64,000 bases of DNA from positions 16,539-80,538 of the forward strand of contig NZ_VXCP01000045.1 of NCBI RefSeq assembly GCF_011355085.1. Direction: 5' to 3'. This document shows, piece after piece, positions 25,816 to 33,539 of this stretch. Position numbers and translations under genes: made by a program. The notes under the pieces were generated by a model. It saw only the letters and a program-made list of their open reading frames with translations. It was not told the DNA's origin and did not search any database. The DNA comes from Pseudomonas akapageensis (GTDB lineage: Bacteria; Pseudomonadota; Gammaproteobacteria; Pseudomonadales; Pseudomonadaceae). Each line of letters starts with the position of its first letter. Within the stretch, counting starts at the first letter, position 1.

Positions 25816-27264
25816 TCAAATGCCGATGCAGAGGTATTTGATTTCCAGGTAGTCCTCGATGCCGTACTTGGAGCCTTCGCGGCCCAGGCCCGAGGCCTTG
25901 ATGCCACCGAACGGCGCCACTTCGTTGGAGATGATCCCGGTGTTGACGCCGACGATGCCGTACTCCAGCGCCTCGCCCACACGGAACACGCGGCTCAGGT
26001 CGCGGGCATAGAAGTAGGAGGCCAGGCCGAACTCGGTGTCGTTGGCCATGGCGATCACATCGGCTTCATCCTTGAAGCGGAACAGTGGTGCCAGCGGGCC
26101 GAAGGTTTCTTCCTTGGCCACGGCGGCATTGCGCGGTACATCCACCAGCACGGTCGGCTCGAAGAAGGTGCCGCCCAAGGCGTGGGGCTTGCCGCCGGCA
26201 ACCACGCGAGCGCCTTTGCTCACGGCGTCGTCGATGTGTTCCTGAACCTTGGCCATGGCCTTGGCGTCGATCAGGGGACCTGTGGTGATGCCGTTTTCCA
26301 GGCCGTTGCCGATGTTCAGCTTGGCCACGGCGGCTTTCAGTTTTTCCACGAAGGCATCGTAGACACCGTCCTGGATATACAGGCGGTTGGCGCAGACGCA
26401 GGTCTGGCCATTGTTGCGGTACTTGGAAATCAGCGCGCCATCGACGGCGGCGTCCAGGTCGGCGTCATCGAACACGATGAAAGGTGCGTTGCCGCCCAGT
26501 TCCAGGGAAACCTTCTTGATGTCCTTGGCGCACTCGACCATCAGCTGGCGGCCGATTTCGGTGGAGCCGGTGAAGGTCACCTTGCGCACGATCGGGTTGC
26601 CGGTCAGCTCGCCGCCGACTTCGCCGGCGCTGCCGGTGACCACGCTGAACACGCCTTTCGGAATGCCGGCGCGCTCGGCCAGTTCCGCCAGGGCCAGGGC
26701 CGAGTAAGGCGTCTGCGAGGCGGGCTTGAGGACCATGGTGCAACCGGCGGCCAGGGCCGGGCCGGCCTTGCGGGTGATCATCGCCGAAGGGAAGTTCCAC
26801 GGGGTGATGGCCGCGGTCACGCCGATCGGCTGCTTGAGCACCATCAGGCGCTTGTCGACCTGGTGACCGGGGATCATGTCGCCGTAGACGCGCTTGGCTT
26901 CTTCGCCGAACCACTCGAGGAAGGAAGCGGCATAGGCGATTTCGCCACGGGATTCAGTCAGCGGCTTGCCCTGTTCCAGGGTCATCAGGCGCGCCAGGTC
27001 TTCCTGGTTGGCCATCATCAGGTCGAACCACTTGCGCAGCTTGTTGGCGCGTTCCTTGGCGGTCAGGGCACGCCAGGCCGGCAGGGCCTTGTCGGCGGCC
27101 TCAATGGCGCGGCGGGTCTCGGCGGCGCCCATTTTCGGCACGCTGCCGATGATTTCGCCGGTGGCCGGGTTGTTGACCTTCAGGGTCTGGCCGTTGTCGG
27201 CATCTACCCATGCACCGTCGATGTAGGCTTGTTGGCGGAACAGTTGCGGATCGTTGAGTTGCAC
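25816..27264 (-). CDS. gabD: Succinate/glutarate-semialdehyde dehydrogenase (482 aa)
   Basis: NAD(P)-dependent aldehyde dehydrogenase that oxidises succinate semialdehyde or glutarate semialdehyde (GabD/DavD). Motifs: TPWNFPSAMITRKAGPALAA, FTGSTEIGRQLM, the catalytic Glu in SLELGGNAPFIVFDDADLD, the catalytic Cys in NNGQTCVCANR, and EETFGPLAPLF. The start codon is GTG at 27264, preceded by AAGGAAT; the protein then begins QLNDPQLFRQQAYIDG as in the family. Only 13 bases separate it from lhgO. In pseudomonads this enzyme pair also completes lysine degradation through 5-aminovalerate. Confidence 0.94.
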   Translation of the reverse strand: MQLNDPQLFRQQAYIDGAWVDADNGQTLKVNNPATGEIIGSVPKMGAAETRRAIEAADKALPAWRALTAKERANKLRKWFDLMMANQEDLARLMTLEQGKPLTESRGEIAYAASFLEWFGEEAKRVYGDMIPGHQVDKRLMVLKQPIGVTAAITPWNFPSAMITRKAGPALAAGCTMVLKPASQTPYSALALAELAERAGIPKGVFSVVTGSAGEVGGELTGNPIVRKVTFTGSTEIGRQLMVECAKDIKKVSLELGGNAPFIVFDDADLDAAVDGALISKYRNNGQTCVCANRLYIQDGVYDAFVEKLKAAVAKLNIGNGLENGITTGPLIDAKAMAKVQEHIDDAVSKGARVVAGGKPHALGGTFFEPTVLVDVPRNAAVAKEETFGPLAPLFRFKDEADVIAMANDTEFGLASYFYARDLSRVFRVGEALEYGIVGVNTGIISNEVAPFGGIKASGLGREGSKYGIEDYLEIKYLCIGI

Positions 27265-27277
27265 GCGAAATTCCTTC

Positions 27278-28552
27278 TTATCGGGTTGCGACGGAGGCCG
27301 CCAGAGGGGCGGGCCGAGCGGTGTTGACGGGTTTGACGAAACTGGCGCCGGAGTTGGCGAGCTGCTCGCGGACCTTGTCGACGATGTGCGCGCCGATCGG
27401 GATGGCCGAAGTAGCAGCAGGCGATGGGGCGTTGCAGACGTTGACGCTGCGGGCGGTGTTGACGAACACGAAGTCCTCGATCAGCTTGCCGTCCAGCGAC
27501 ACGGCCTGGGCGCGTACGCCGGCCGGGTAGGCGGTGAGGTCGCTCTTATTGATGCTCGGGCAGTACTTCTGCACTTCCTTGAGGTAGCCGCCCTTGAACA
27601 TCGAGTTCTTCATCTCGATCAGGCCGGGGCGCAGGTTCTTCATCAGGACCTTGAGAATGCCCGGGGTGGTCAGGATTTCGAACATGTCCTTCAGGGAGAT
27701 ATCGGACTTGCGATAGCCTTCGCGCTTCATCGCCAGCACCGCGTTGGGGCCGACGGTGACAGTGCCGTCGATCATGCGGGTCAGGTGCACGCCGAGGAAT
27801 GGCATGGACGGATCCGGGATCGGGTAGATCAGGTGGTTGACGATCTGGTTGTGCTGCTTGGGCAGCAGGTAGTACTCACCACGGAACGGGCAGATGACGA
27901 AGTTCGGCTTGATCCCCAGCATGCGCACTACGCGGTCGGACATCAGGCCCGAGCAGGTGATCAGGAAACGGCCGTGGTGCTCGGTGTTGCCGGTGCGTAC
28001 CACGACTTCGTCGGGGCGCTCGTCGATGGCGACGACTTCGCTGTTGTAGCGGATTTCGCCACCGGCGGCTTCGAACTCGCGGCCCATGGCAGCGGTCACC
28101 TGGGCGTAGTTCACGATGCCGCTCGACGGCACGAAGATCCCGCCCAGGCCGACGATGTTCGGCTCACGCTCGCGCAGTTCCGCCGCTGACAGCCAGTCAC
28201 GCTTGATGCCGTTGGCCTCGGTGCGGTCCCACAGCGCGCTCATGCGCTGCATTTCCAGCTCGTTGGTGGCCACCAGCAGCTTGCCGCACTCGTCGTAGGC
28301 GATGCTGTGCTTGTCGCAGAAGGCCTTGGTGGCCTTGTTGCCTTCCAGGCAGAAGCGCGCCTTCAGGCTGCCCGGGGTGTAATAGACGCCGGCATGGATC
28401 ACGCCGCTGTTGTGGCCGGTCTGGTGCCTGGCCGGGCCGGACTCTTTTTCCAGCAGCAGGATTTTCGCGTCCGGGTAAACCTGGGTCAGTTGCATGGCCG
28501 TGGACATGCCCACAATGCCGCCACCGATGATGATGAAGTCGTACACAGCCAT
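27278..28552 (-). CDS. lhgO: L-2-hydroxyglutarate oxidase/dehydrogenase (424 aa)
   Basis: FAD-dependent DAO-family enzyme that oxidises L-2-hydroxyglutarate, made by GlaH, to 2-oxoglutarate and passes electrons to the quinone pool. The N-terminal Rossmann motif is FIIIGGGIVGMSTAMQLTQ, then KESGPARHQTGHNSGVIHAG, a signature of LhgO/YgaF. Further conserved segments are PSSGIVNYAQV, PFRGEYYLL and the C-terminal FVNTARSVNVCNAPSPAATS. The gene order glaH-lhgO-gabD is the same as csiD-lhgO-gabD in E. coli. It is likely membrane-associated, though no transmembrane helix is evident. Confidence 0.94.
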   Translation of the reverse strand: MAVYDFIIIGGGIVGMSTAMQLTQVYPDAKILLLEKESGPARHQTGHNSGVIHAGVYYTPGSLKARFCLEGNKATKAFCDKHSIAYDECGKLLVATNELEMQRMSALWDRTEANGIKRDWLSAAELREREPNIVGLGGIFVPSSGIVNYAQVTAAMGREFEAAGGEIRYNSEVVAIDERPDEVVVRTGNTEHHGRFLITCSGLMSDRVVRMLGIKPNFVICPFRGEYYLLPKQHNQIVNHLIYPIPDPSMPFLGVHLTRMIDGTVTVGPNAVLAMKREGYRKSDISLKDMFEILTTPGILKVLMKNLRPGLIEMKNSMFKGGYLKEVQKYCPSINKSDLTAYPAGVRAQAVSLDGKLIEDFVFVNTARSVNVCNAPSPAATSAIPIGAHIVDKVREQLANSGASFVKPVNTARPAPLAASVATR

Positions 28553-28592
28553 TAGCTTGCACCTGCCTGAATGTATTTATTTGGGAACGACG

Positions 28593-28613
28593 AGGGCCAC
28601 ACGCGGTGGCCCT
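28593..28613 (-). terminator. Intercistronic hairpin between glaH and lhgO
   Basis: AGGGCCAC (28593-28600), loop ACGCG, GTGGCCCT (28606-28613) in the 84-base gap between glaH and lhgO. There is no T-run, so it probably stabilises or attenuates the operon mRNA rather than ending it, which could set different GlaH and LhgO levels. Confidence 0.5.
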
Positions 28614-28636
28614 GTCATTTCAGCGCTTGGCGAGCA

Positions 28637-29614
28637 TTACTGGCCGCGCTGGTACATGGTTTTCTGGTAGCTGATGTAGCCGCGCTGGCGCATCAGCTCG
28701 CGGCGCAGGCCTTCGTGGGCGGTGAAGCGGTCACGGCCGTGCAGCCAGAACATGTTGTTGACCAGCACGAAGCTGCCGACCGGCACCGGTACCGACACCT
28801 TGTTCTCGCTGCCTTCCAGGGATTCGCTCATGGAGTTCAGCCAGATGCCTTCCTCGAAGTCCTTGGGCTGCACGAACTGGTCGATGTAGCGCATGGTCGG
28901 GCGACCTTCGGCATCGTTGTCGAACACGGCATGGAACACGTCTTCACGCACGTTCTTGCTCGGTGGCGCGGTGAAGCGCATTTCACGACGGGCCAGCGGA
29001 TGAGTGTAGTACTGGTTCAGATCTTCCCAGTCGTCCAGGTGCAGCAGCAGGGTGTTGCCGCCTTCCATGTTCTGCTCGTCGATCTTCATCATCAGCACGT
29101 AGTCGGTGCGTTCCTGGACGAAGGTGCCGTCGTTGTGCAGTTCCATCACGCGGTGTGGCTGGCGCAGGTAGCTGTCGGAGTTGTCGGTGTTCACCACCAC
29201 AAAGCGGGCGTAGAACTGGCCGCTCATCGCGTCGAAGTTGGAACGACCGATCAGGTGGGCCACGGCCGAGGAGAACTTGACCATGTCATCGGCCTGGCTC
29301 ACATCGTTCAGACCTTCGGGGGTGACCAGCAGGCCGCCGGTGGCGCGGTCCAGGATGGTGTTGACCAGTACCGGGCGCAGGGTGCCTTCGCACAGTTCGT
29401 CGAGGACCTGGCCGACGCGGAACCGCAGGAACGACTTGTACTCCAGTGCCTGGACCGGCCACTCGGCCACCGCCTTGACGAAGGCGTCGACGGTTTCCTT
29501 GGCGAATTTCAGTTCCAGCAGGCGCGGCGACTGCCTGGAGGGGGTGAGGGTGAAGCCCTTGCTCTCCGATGGCAGTGGCATCACAAGGTCCTGAATCTGA
29601 GTAAAGGCGTTCAT
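28637..29614 (-). CDS. glaH: Glutarate 2-hydroxylase, CsiD/GlaH family (325 aa)
   Basis: Fe(II)/2-oxoglutarate dioxygenase that hydroxylates glutarate to L-2-hydroxyglutarate, releasing succinate and CO2. The metal-binding triad is intact: His160 and Asp162 (MELHNDGTF) and His292 (FWLHGRDRF). Arg311 in RRELMRQRG would bind 2-oxoglutarate. These positions coincide with those of E. coli CsiD, and the length of 325 is the same. It is the first gene of the operon and faces the GntR regulator gene across about 200 bases. Together with LhgO it gives a CoA-independent route from glutarate to 2-oxoglutarate. Confidence 0.95.
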   Translation of the reverse strand: MNAFTQIQDLVMPLPSESKGFTLTPSRQSPRLLELKFAKETVDAFVKAVAEWPVQALEYKSFLRFRVGQVLDELCEGTLRPVLVNTILDRATGGLLVTPEGLNDVSQADDMVKFSSAVAHLIGRSNFDAMSGQFYARFVVVNTDNSDSYLRQPHRVMELHNDGTFVQERTDYVLMMKIDEQNMEGGNTLLLHLDDWEDLNQYYTHPLARREMRFTAPPSKNVREDVFHAVFDNDAEGRPTMRYIDQFVQPKDFEEGIWLNSMSESLEGSENKVSVPVPVGSFVLVNNMFWLHGRDRFTAHEGLRRELMRQRGYISYQKTMYQRGQ

Positions 29615-29698
29615 GGCAGTTCCTGGTCAGAAGGTAGTGATTGGCGCCTGTCTGGATTGATCTGGATCAGGCATGGAGCAAAAATATCGCCATCCATT

Positions 29699-29716
29699 AA
29701 AAATGTCTACATTTTT
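29699..29716. promoter_or_regulatory. Inverted repeat in the glaH/GntR divergent promoter
   Basis: AAAAATGT-CT-ACATTTTT, a perfect 8-bp inverted repeat with a two-base centre, about 85 bases upstream of glaH and 95 upstream of the GntR gene. It contains ATGT-N5-TTTT, which I recall as one of the sequences reported for E. coli CsiR binding. TCGTCT occurs twice nearby (about 29740 and 29755). It is the best operator candidate for the adjacent regulator. Confidence 0.6.
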
Positions 29717-29811
29717 GTGTAGAGGCGACAAAATATACTTTCGTCTAATGTTTTTCGTCTGATAGATGATTGGGTATGATTGGGTTTTGACCCAGTTCTA
29801 GGAGCAGCACC

Positions 29812-30495
29812 TTGGATAGCCTCACCCCCAAGCAGAACTCTGCAATCAGCGGGTATGAGTGGCTCAAGCAGGACATCATCCGTGGCGTGTTCAAACCCGG
29901 TGAAAAGCTCCTCATGAGCGGGCTCAAGGAGCGCTATGACCTGGGCGTCGGTCCGCTGCGCGAGGCCCTGTCACAACTGGTGGCCGAGCACCTGGTGGTG
30001 GTCATCAGTCAGAAGGGCTACCGGGTCGCGCCCATGTCGCTGCAGGAAATGCAGGACATCTACGACGCCCGCGCCAACCTGGAAGCGATGATCGTGGGCC
30101 TGGCCATCGAGCGCGGCGACGATGCCTGGGAAGCGCAGATCCTCGCCCAGTGCCATACCTTGTCGAAGGTGATGGACGTGAAAACTCGCGAACAGGTACT
30201 CGATGTCTGGGATGAACGGCACAAGGCCTTCCATACCGCCATCGCTGCCGGTTGCGGCTCCAAGCACCTGTTGCAGGCGCGCGGCTACCTGTTCGACCAG
30301 GCCGAGCGCTACCGCCACCTGTGGTTGACCCAGACGGTGTTCTCCGAAGAAGCCCTGGAACTCAAGCGCAAGGAACACGCCGCGCTGGTCGAAGCCATCC
30401 TGGCGCGCGACGCGCCACGGGCCAGCGCGATGATGCGCACCCACTTGATGACGCCGGTGCCGATCATTGTCGAGGTGATGAAGCAAAGGGCTTAA
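29812..30495 (+). CDS. glaR: GntR-family (FCD) regulator of the glutarate operon, CsiR/GlaR type (227 aa)
   Basis: Transcription repressor likely to respond to glutarate. The N-terminal winged helix (about 12-75) has IIRGVFKPGEKLLMSGLKER, GVGPLREALSQLVAEHLVVV and QKGYRVAPMS; the FCD ligand domain (about 80-215) has the metal-binding Asp/His pattern in DARANLEAM, DERHKAFHTAI and KEHAALVEAILARDAPRAS. The TTG start at 29812 is preceded by AGGAGCAGCACC, giving the family-typical DSLTPKQNSAI beginning. It is divergent from glaH, whereas E. coli csiR is the last gene of the operon. Symbol by homology and position. Confidence 0.88.
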   Translation: MDSLTPKQNSAISGYEWLKQDIIRGVFKPGEKLLMSGLKERYDLGVGPLREALSQLVAEHLVVVISQKGYRVAPMSLQEMQDIYDARANLEAMIVGLAIERGDDAWEAQILAQCHTLSKVMDVKTREQVLDVWDERHKAFHTAIAAGCGSKHLLQARGYLFDQAERYRHLWLTQTVFSEEALELKRKEHAALVEAILARDAPRASAMMRTHLMTPVPIIVEVMKQRA

Positions 30496-30532
30496 GGCGG
30501 CAACTGGGCTTGCCGTTTCGGATAGTCTGGAC

Positions 30533-30554
30533 CAAACTAACTGAACTTAGTTTG
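30533..30554. promoter_or_regulatory. Inverted repeat upstream of the VapB-like gene
   Basis: CAAACTAA (30533-30540), CTGAAC, TTAGTTTG (30547-30554), perfect 8-bp arms ending 15 bases before the antitoxin ATG. Such an element is the usual autoregulatory operator of a toxin-antitoxin operon. Confidence 0.65.
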
Positions 30555-30569
30555 TTTTGGGGGGTGCTT

Positions 30570-30815
30570 ATGCACACAGTCAATATCCATGAAGCCAAGA
30601 CTCATTTATCGCGCCTGATCGATGAGGCCGTGAATGGTGAGCCCTTTGTGATTGCCAAAGCGGGCAAACCCCTCGTCAAGGTGATGTCCTTGAACACTCC
30701 GGCACCGGATCACATGAAACGCCTGGGCTTCATGGTTGGTGAAATAAAGGTGCCTGCTGATTTTGATCAGATGGGGAGTGCGGAAATCGAGCAAATGTTT
30801 GGCGGTGAACAGTGA
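30570..30815 (+). CDS. Phd/YefM-type antitoxin (81 aa)
   Basis: Small DNA-binding antitoxin. The N-terminus MHTVNIHEAKTHLSRLIDEA followed by GEPFVIAKAGKPLVKVM is the Phd/YefM fold, and the C-terminal part (PADFDQMGSAEIEQMFGGE) is acidic and probably disordered, the segment that blocks a PIN-domain toxin. A GGGGGG-like purine tract precedes the ATG. The stop overlaps the toxin's GTG by four bases (GTGA). The genes share no strand-specific link with the glutarate regulator upstream, from which they are separated by a palindromic operator. Confidence 0.9.
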   Translation: MHTVNIHEAKTHLSRLIDEAVNGEPFVIAKAGKPLVKVMSLNTPAPDHMKRLGFMVGEIKVPADFDQMGSAEIEQMFGGEQ

Positions 30816-31198
30816 AGTTGCTGCTCGATACGCACATGCTTTTGTGGGCTGCCGGGGATCCAGAGCGTCTGTCACTTGACGCCCGTGAGTTGATTGGCGC
30901 GCCTGAAAACGATTTGTTCTTCAGTGCTGCCAGCTTGTGGGAAATCGCGATAAAGCATGGGTTGGGACGAGACGACTTTCAGGTCAATGCACGTGTTCTG
31001 CGCCGGGGATTGCTCGACAACGGCTACAAGGAACTTCCCATCGGTAGCGATCATGCTGTCGCCATCGATAGTCTTCCACCGATACACAAAGACCCGTTTG
31101 ATCGCATACTCGTCGCCCAGGCAACCGTCGAAGGCATCACCTTGCTGACAGCTGATGCGTTAGTTGCACAATACCCGGGACCGGTGCGAAAGGTCTGA
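30812..31198 (+). CDS. vapC: PIN-domain toxin, VapC type (128 aa)
   Basis: Predicted ribonuclease toxin. PIN-domain acidic residues are visible: Asp6 (KLLLDTHMLLW), Glu44 (SLWEIAIKHGLG), Asp94/Asp97 (HKDPFDRILVAQA) and Asp115 (LLTADALV). Start is GTG at 30812 overlapping the antitoxin stop, so the pair is translationally coupled. The LLLDTHxLLW beginning marks the subgroup paired with Phd/YefM antitoxins. The target RNA cannot be predicted from sequence. Confidence 0.92.
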   Translation: MKLLLDTHMLLWAAGDPERLSLDARELIGAPENDLFFSAASLWEIAIKHGLGRDDFQVNARVLRRGLLDNGYKELPIGSDHAVAIDSLPPIHKDPFDRILVAQATVEGITLLTADALVAQYPGPVRKV

Positions 31199-31341
31199 GC
31201 AACTCGATTCAAATACCCTGGTAGCGACGCCAATTTTCCCGTCCGGGCGCATAATTCATCTATAGGCAACACAGCAGGCGCTGCTTGCCGCGCCGGAATT
31301 TTCACGCCGGCAGCACACACCTTCACAAGAGGAGTGTCAGC

Positions 31342-32016
31342 ATGCATTCCTATTCATCTTTTTCACCGGTCTTCCGGGATCGTCAGGAAGCCGGCAAGGC
31401 CCTGGTCGAAGCGCTGCGCCCGTTGTTGACGGAAACACCCGTTGTTTTGGCGTTGCCCCGGGGCGGGGTGCCGGTGGGCTACGAAATCGCCCGGGCTTTC
31501 AACGCGCCGCTGGACGTGGTCCTGTCGCGCAAGATCGGTGCACCCGGCCATGAGGAGTTCGCCATCGGTGCGATTGTCGATGGCCCTGAACCGATCTGCG
31601 TCGTCGACCAGATCCTGCTTGATTCGATGGGCATGTCGGCGCACTGGTTCGAAGATGCAAAAGCGCGGCAGCTCGAGGAAATCCGGCGGCGCCGCGAACT
31701 CTACTGCGGCCATCGACCGTCGCCCTTGCTGGCAGGGCGCGAGGTCATCGTCGTCGACGACGGCATTGCCACCGGCAATACCGCCCGGGTCGTGCTGATG
31801 TCGCTGGCAGGGGAGCAGCTCAAGCGCCTGATTCTGGCTGTGCCGGTCGGGCCTCGGGAAAGCCTGGAAAGCTTGCGGCCGCTGGTGGATGAGCTGGTGT
31901 GTCCGGTCGTCCCCGACTGGTTCGGATCGGTCGGCGCACAGTACGCGCATTTCGAACAGACCAGCGACGAGGAGGTCATCGAGTTACTGGACAAGGCGCG
32001 GCGAGCCCTGGGTTAG
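31342..32016 (+). CDS. Phosphoribosyltransferase-domain protein (224 aa)
   Basis: Type I phosphoribosyltransferase fold with the PRPP loop VIVVDDGIATGNTARV at about residue 135 and an N-terminal LALPRGGVPVGYEIARAF. This subgroup (often annotated as predicted phosphoribosyltransferase, COG1926) is not assigned to a defined purine or pyrimidine salvage enzyme. The ATG at 31342 is preceded by AAGAGGAG. It is monocistronic, with VapC upstream after 143 bases and a convergent GntR gene immediately downstream. Substrate unknown. Confidence 0.85.
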   Translation: MHSYSSFSPVFRDRQEAGKALVEALRPLLTETPVVLALPRGGVPVGYEIARAFNAPLDVVLSRKIGAPGHEEFAIGAIVDGPEPICVVDQILLDSMGMSAHWFEDAKARQLEEIRRRRELYCGHRPSPLLAGREVIVVDDGIATGNTARVVLMSLAGEQLKRLILAVPVGPRESLESLRPLVDELVCPVVPDWFGSVGAQYAHFEQTSDEEVIELLDKARRALG

Positions 32017-32025
32017 CTCGATGCC

Positions 32026-32730
32026 TCACTCGCTGAAGACTTTCAGCACATCCCCGGCGACCGCTACCCGCCGTGTCACCAGCTTGGCTTCGATTCGGTC
32101 CAGGTGTTCATTCATCAAACGCAGTGCGCCGGGGGCGTCCCGCTGCTCGAGCGCGTCGACGATCGCCGCGTGTTCCTGCCAGGCGCAGTGGCTGCAGGGC
32201 TGCTCTTCGAATTGGGCGATGATCAGTGAGGTCAGCGGCAGCAGGTCGTTGAGAAACTGTGCCAGCGGCGCGTTGCCGGCCAGGTTGGCCAACTGCAGGT
32301 GGAACTCACCGCCCAGGCGGATGGCGGCGCAGCGCTGACCCTGTTCATGGTGCTGGCGCTCGTTGTCGATCAATTCTCGCAGCTGGCGCAATTGCGCCGG
32401 TTTCGGGTTCTGCGCGGCCAGGCCGATCAGGGTAGTTTCGGCCAGGCGTCGGGCGTGCAGGATCTGCTGGGTTTGCTCGCTGTCGGGAGCGGCGACCTGG
32501 GCCTTGTGATTGGGCCGCTGGAAGATGACGTTCTGGTGCGACAGCTTCGCCAGTACACCGCGGATGATTGTGCGGCTGACACCGAAAACCTGCGCCAGTG
32601 CCTCTTCGGTCAGCGGGGTGCCTGGGGCCAGGCGTTGCTCCAGGATCGCGTCGAAAATCTGCGGGTAGATAGACTTTACCGAGACTTTGCTTGCGCCCGA
32701 CGCAAGAGGCTGTTGGCGGGTTGTGTTCAT
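32026..32730 (-). CDS. GntR-family transcriptional regulator, FCD type (234 aa)
   Basis: Winged-helix N-terminus with SIYPQIFDAILEQRLAPGTP, LTEEALAQVFGVSRTIIRGV and an FCD-type helical C-terminus with conserved Arg/His (ARRLAETTLIG, GGEFHLQLANLAGN, EHAAIVDALEQRDAPGA). The ATG at 32730 follows GGAGG; an in-frame start at 32757 would overlap the upstream gene's stop region. It is 23 bases downstream of another GntR gene on the same strand. Family members of this kind (HTH with TIIRGVLAKL) commonly control purine, pyrimidine or carboxylate catabolism; the target is not evident here. Confidence 0.87.
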   Translation of the reverse strand: MNTTRQQPLASGASKVSVKSIYPQIFDAILEQRLAPGTPLTEEALAQVFGVSRTIIRGVLAKLSHQNVIFQRPNHKAQVAAPDSEQTQQILHARRLAETTLIGLAAQNPKPAQLRQLRELIDNERQHHEQGQRCAAIRLGGEFHLQLANLAGNAPLAQFLNDLLPLTSLIIAQFEEQPCSHCAWQEHAAIVDALEQRDAPGALRLMNEHLDRIEAKLVTRRVAVAGDVLKVFSE

Positions 32731-32753
32731 CGTTTGCCTCCAGGGACGTGGCG

Positions 32754-33491
32754 TCATTTGCCCAGATTGTCATCGGGAATGTTCAGGGTGATGCCCATGC
32801 GCAGGCCTTCCTGAATGATGTGCTTGCGCATTTCGGCGCTGGCCAGGGCGCTGTTCTTGTTGCGGATGGCGCGCACCACGGCTTCGTTTTCCTGCAGGCG
32901 TTCGGCCAGGTGTTCGGGCGAGTTGCGCAGCATTTCGGCGCTTTGCTTGAGGGCGTTGCTGGTCTGCTGCACCACGTTCTGAAAGATCGGGTTGGACGTC
33001 AGGGTGAAGAGTTCTTCGTGGAAGGCGATGTAGGCGTTCAGGCCGGCTTCGCTGTCATTGGCTTCCAGTGCTTCGCGCATGTCCATCAGGGTCAGGCGCA
33101 GTTGGCCGACTTCCTTGCTACTGATCGACTGGGCGACCAGTCCGACGATGAAGGGCTCGAGGGTATAGCGCAGCTGCAGGACGTCTTCGAGGCTGGCACC
33201 GGCTACTGCGCTGTCGCTGCGTTGCGGTTCACTCGGGGCGCCATCGAGCACCACCACGCCCTTGCCGGGCATCGAGCGCACCAGCCCCAGGGTTTCCAGC
33301 ACGATGACCGCCTCGCGCAGGCTCGGGCGGCTGATACCCAGCTGTTCGGCCAGTTCGCGTTGACCCGGCAGCATATCGCCTGAGCGCCACTGGCCACGGG
33401 CCAGGGCTTCTCGGAGTTTTTCCACGACCGAATTGACGACGGTTGAAGAGGTGATCACTGTTTGCTCCATGAAAAAGGCAGTAAAAGTCAT
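32754..33491 (-). CDS. FadR/LldR-type GntR regulator (245 aa)
   Basis: GntR protein of the FadR subfamily. N-terminal winged helix: VVEKLREALARGQWRSGDML, PGQRELAEQLGISRPSLREA, VLETLGLVRSMPGKGVVV; FCD domain with LEDVLQLRYTLEPFIVGL, YIAFHEELFTLTSNP and HIIQEGLRMG. The start at 33491 has only a weak GGCGGAA site, and ATG 33470 (MEQTVITSS) is an alternative that shortens the protein by seven residues. It lies 48 bases downstream of the DctA-type gene on the same strand, and two TGGTCAGACC-like repeats upstream of that carrier fit the operators of this subfamily. Confidence 0.88.
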   Translation of the reverse strand: MTFTAFFMEQTVITSSTVVNSVVEKLREALARGQWRSGDMLPGQRELAEQLGISRPSLREAVIVLETLGLVRSMPGKGVVVLDGAPSEPQRSDSAVAGASLEDVLQLRYTLEPFIVGLVAQSISSKEVGQLRLTLMDMREALEANDSEAGLNAYIAFHEELFTLTSNPIFQNVVQQTSNALKQSAEMLRNSPEHLAERLQENEAVVRAIRNKNSALASAEMRKHIIQEGLRMGITLNIPDDNLGK

Positions 33492-33539
33492 TGTTCCGCC
33501 TGGGCCGGGGCCTGCACAAGGCAGGCTCCGGTACAGCTA

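Noticed and set aside
24465..25982. N-terminally extended gabT of 505 residues
   Set aside because: The extension overlaps gabD and lacks homology; the ATG at 25745 gives the standard 426-residue enzyme.
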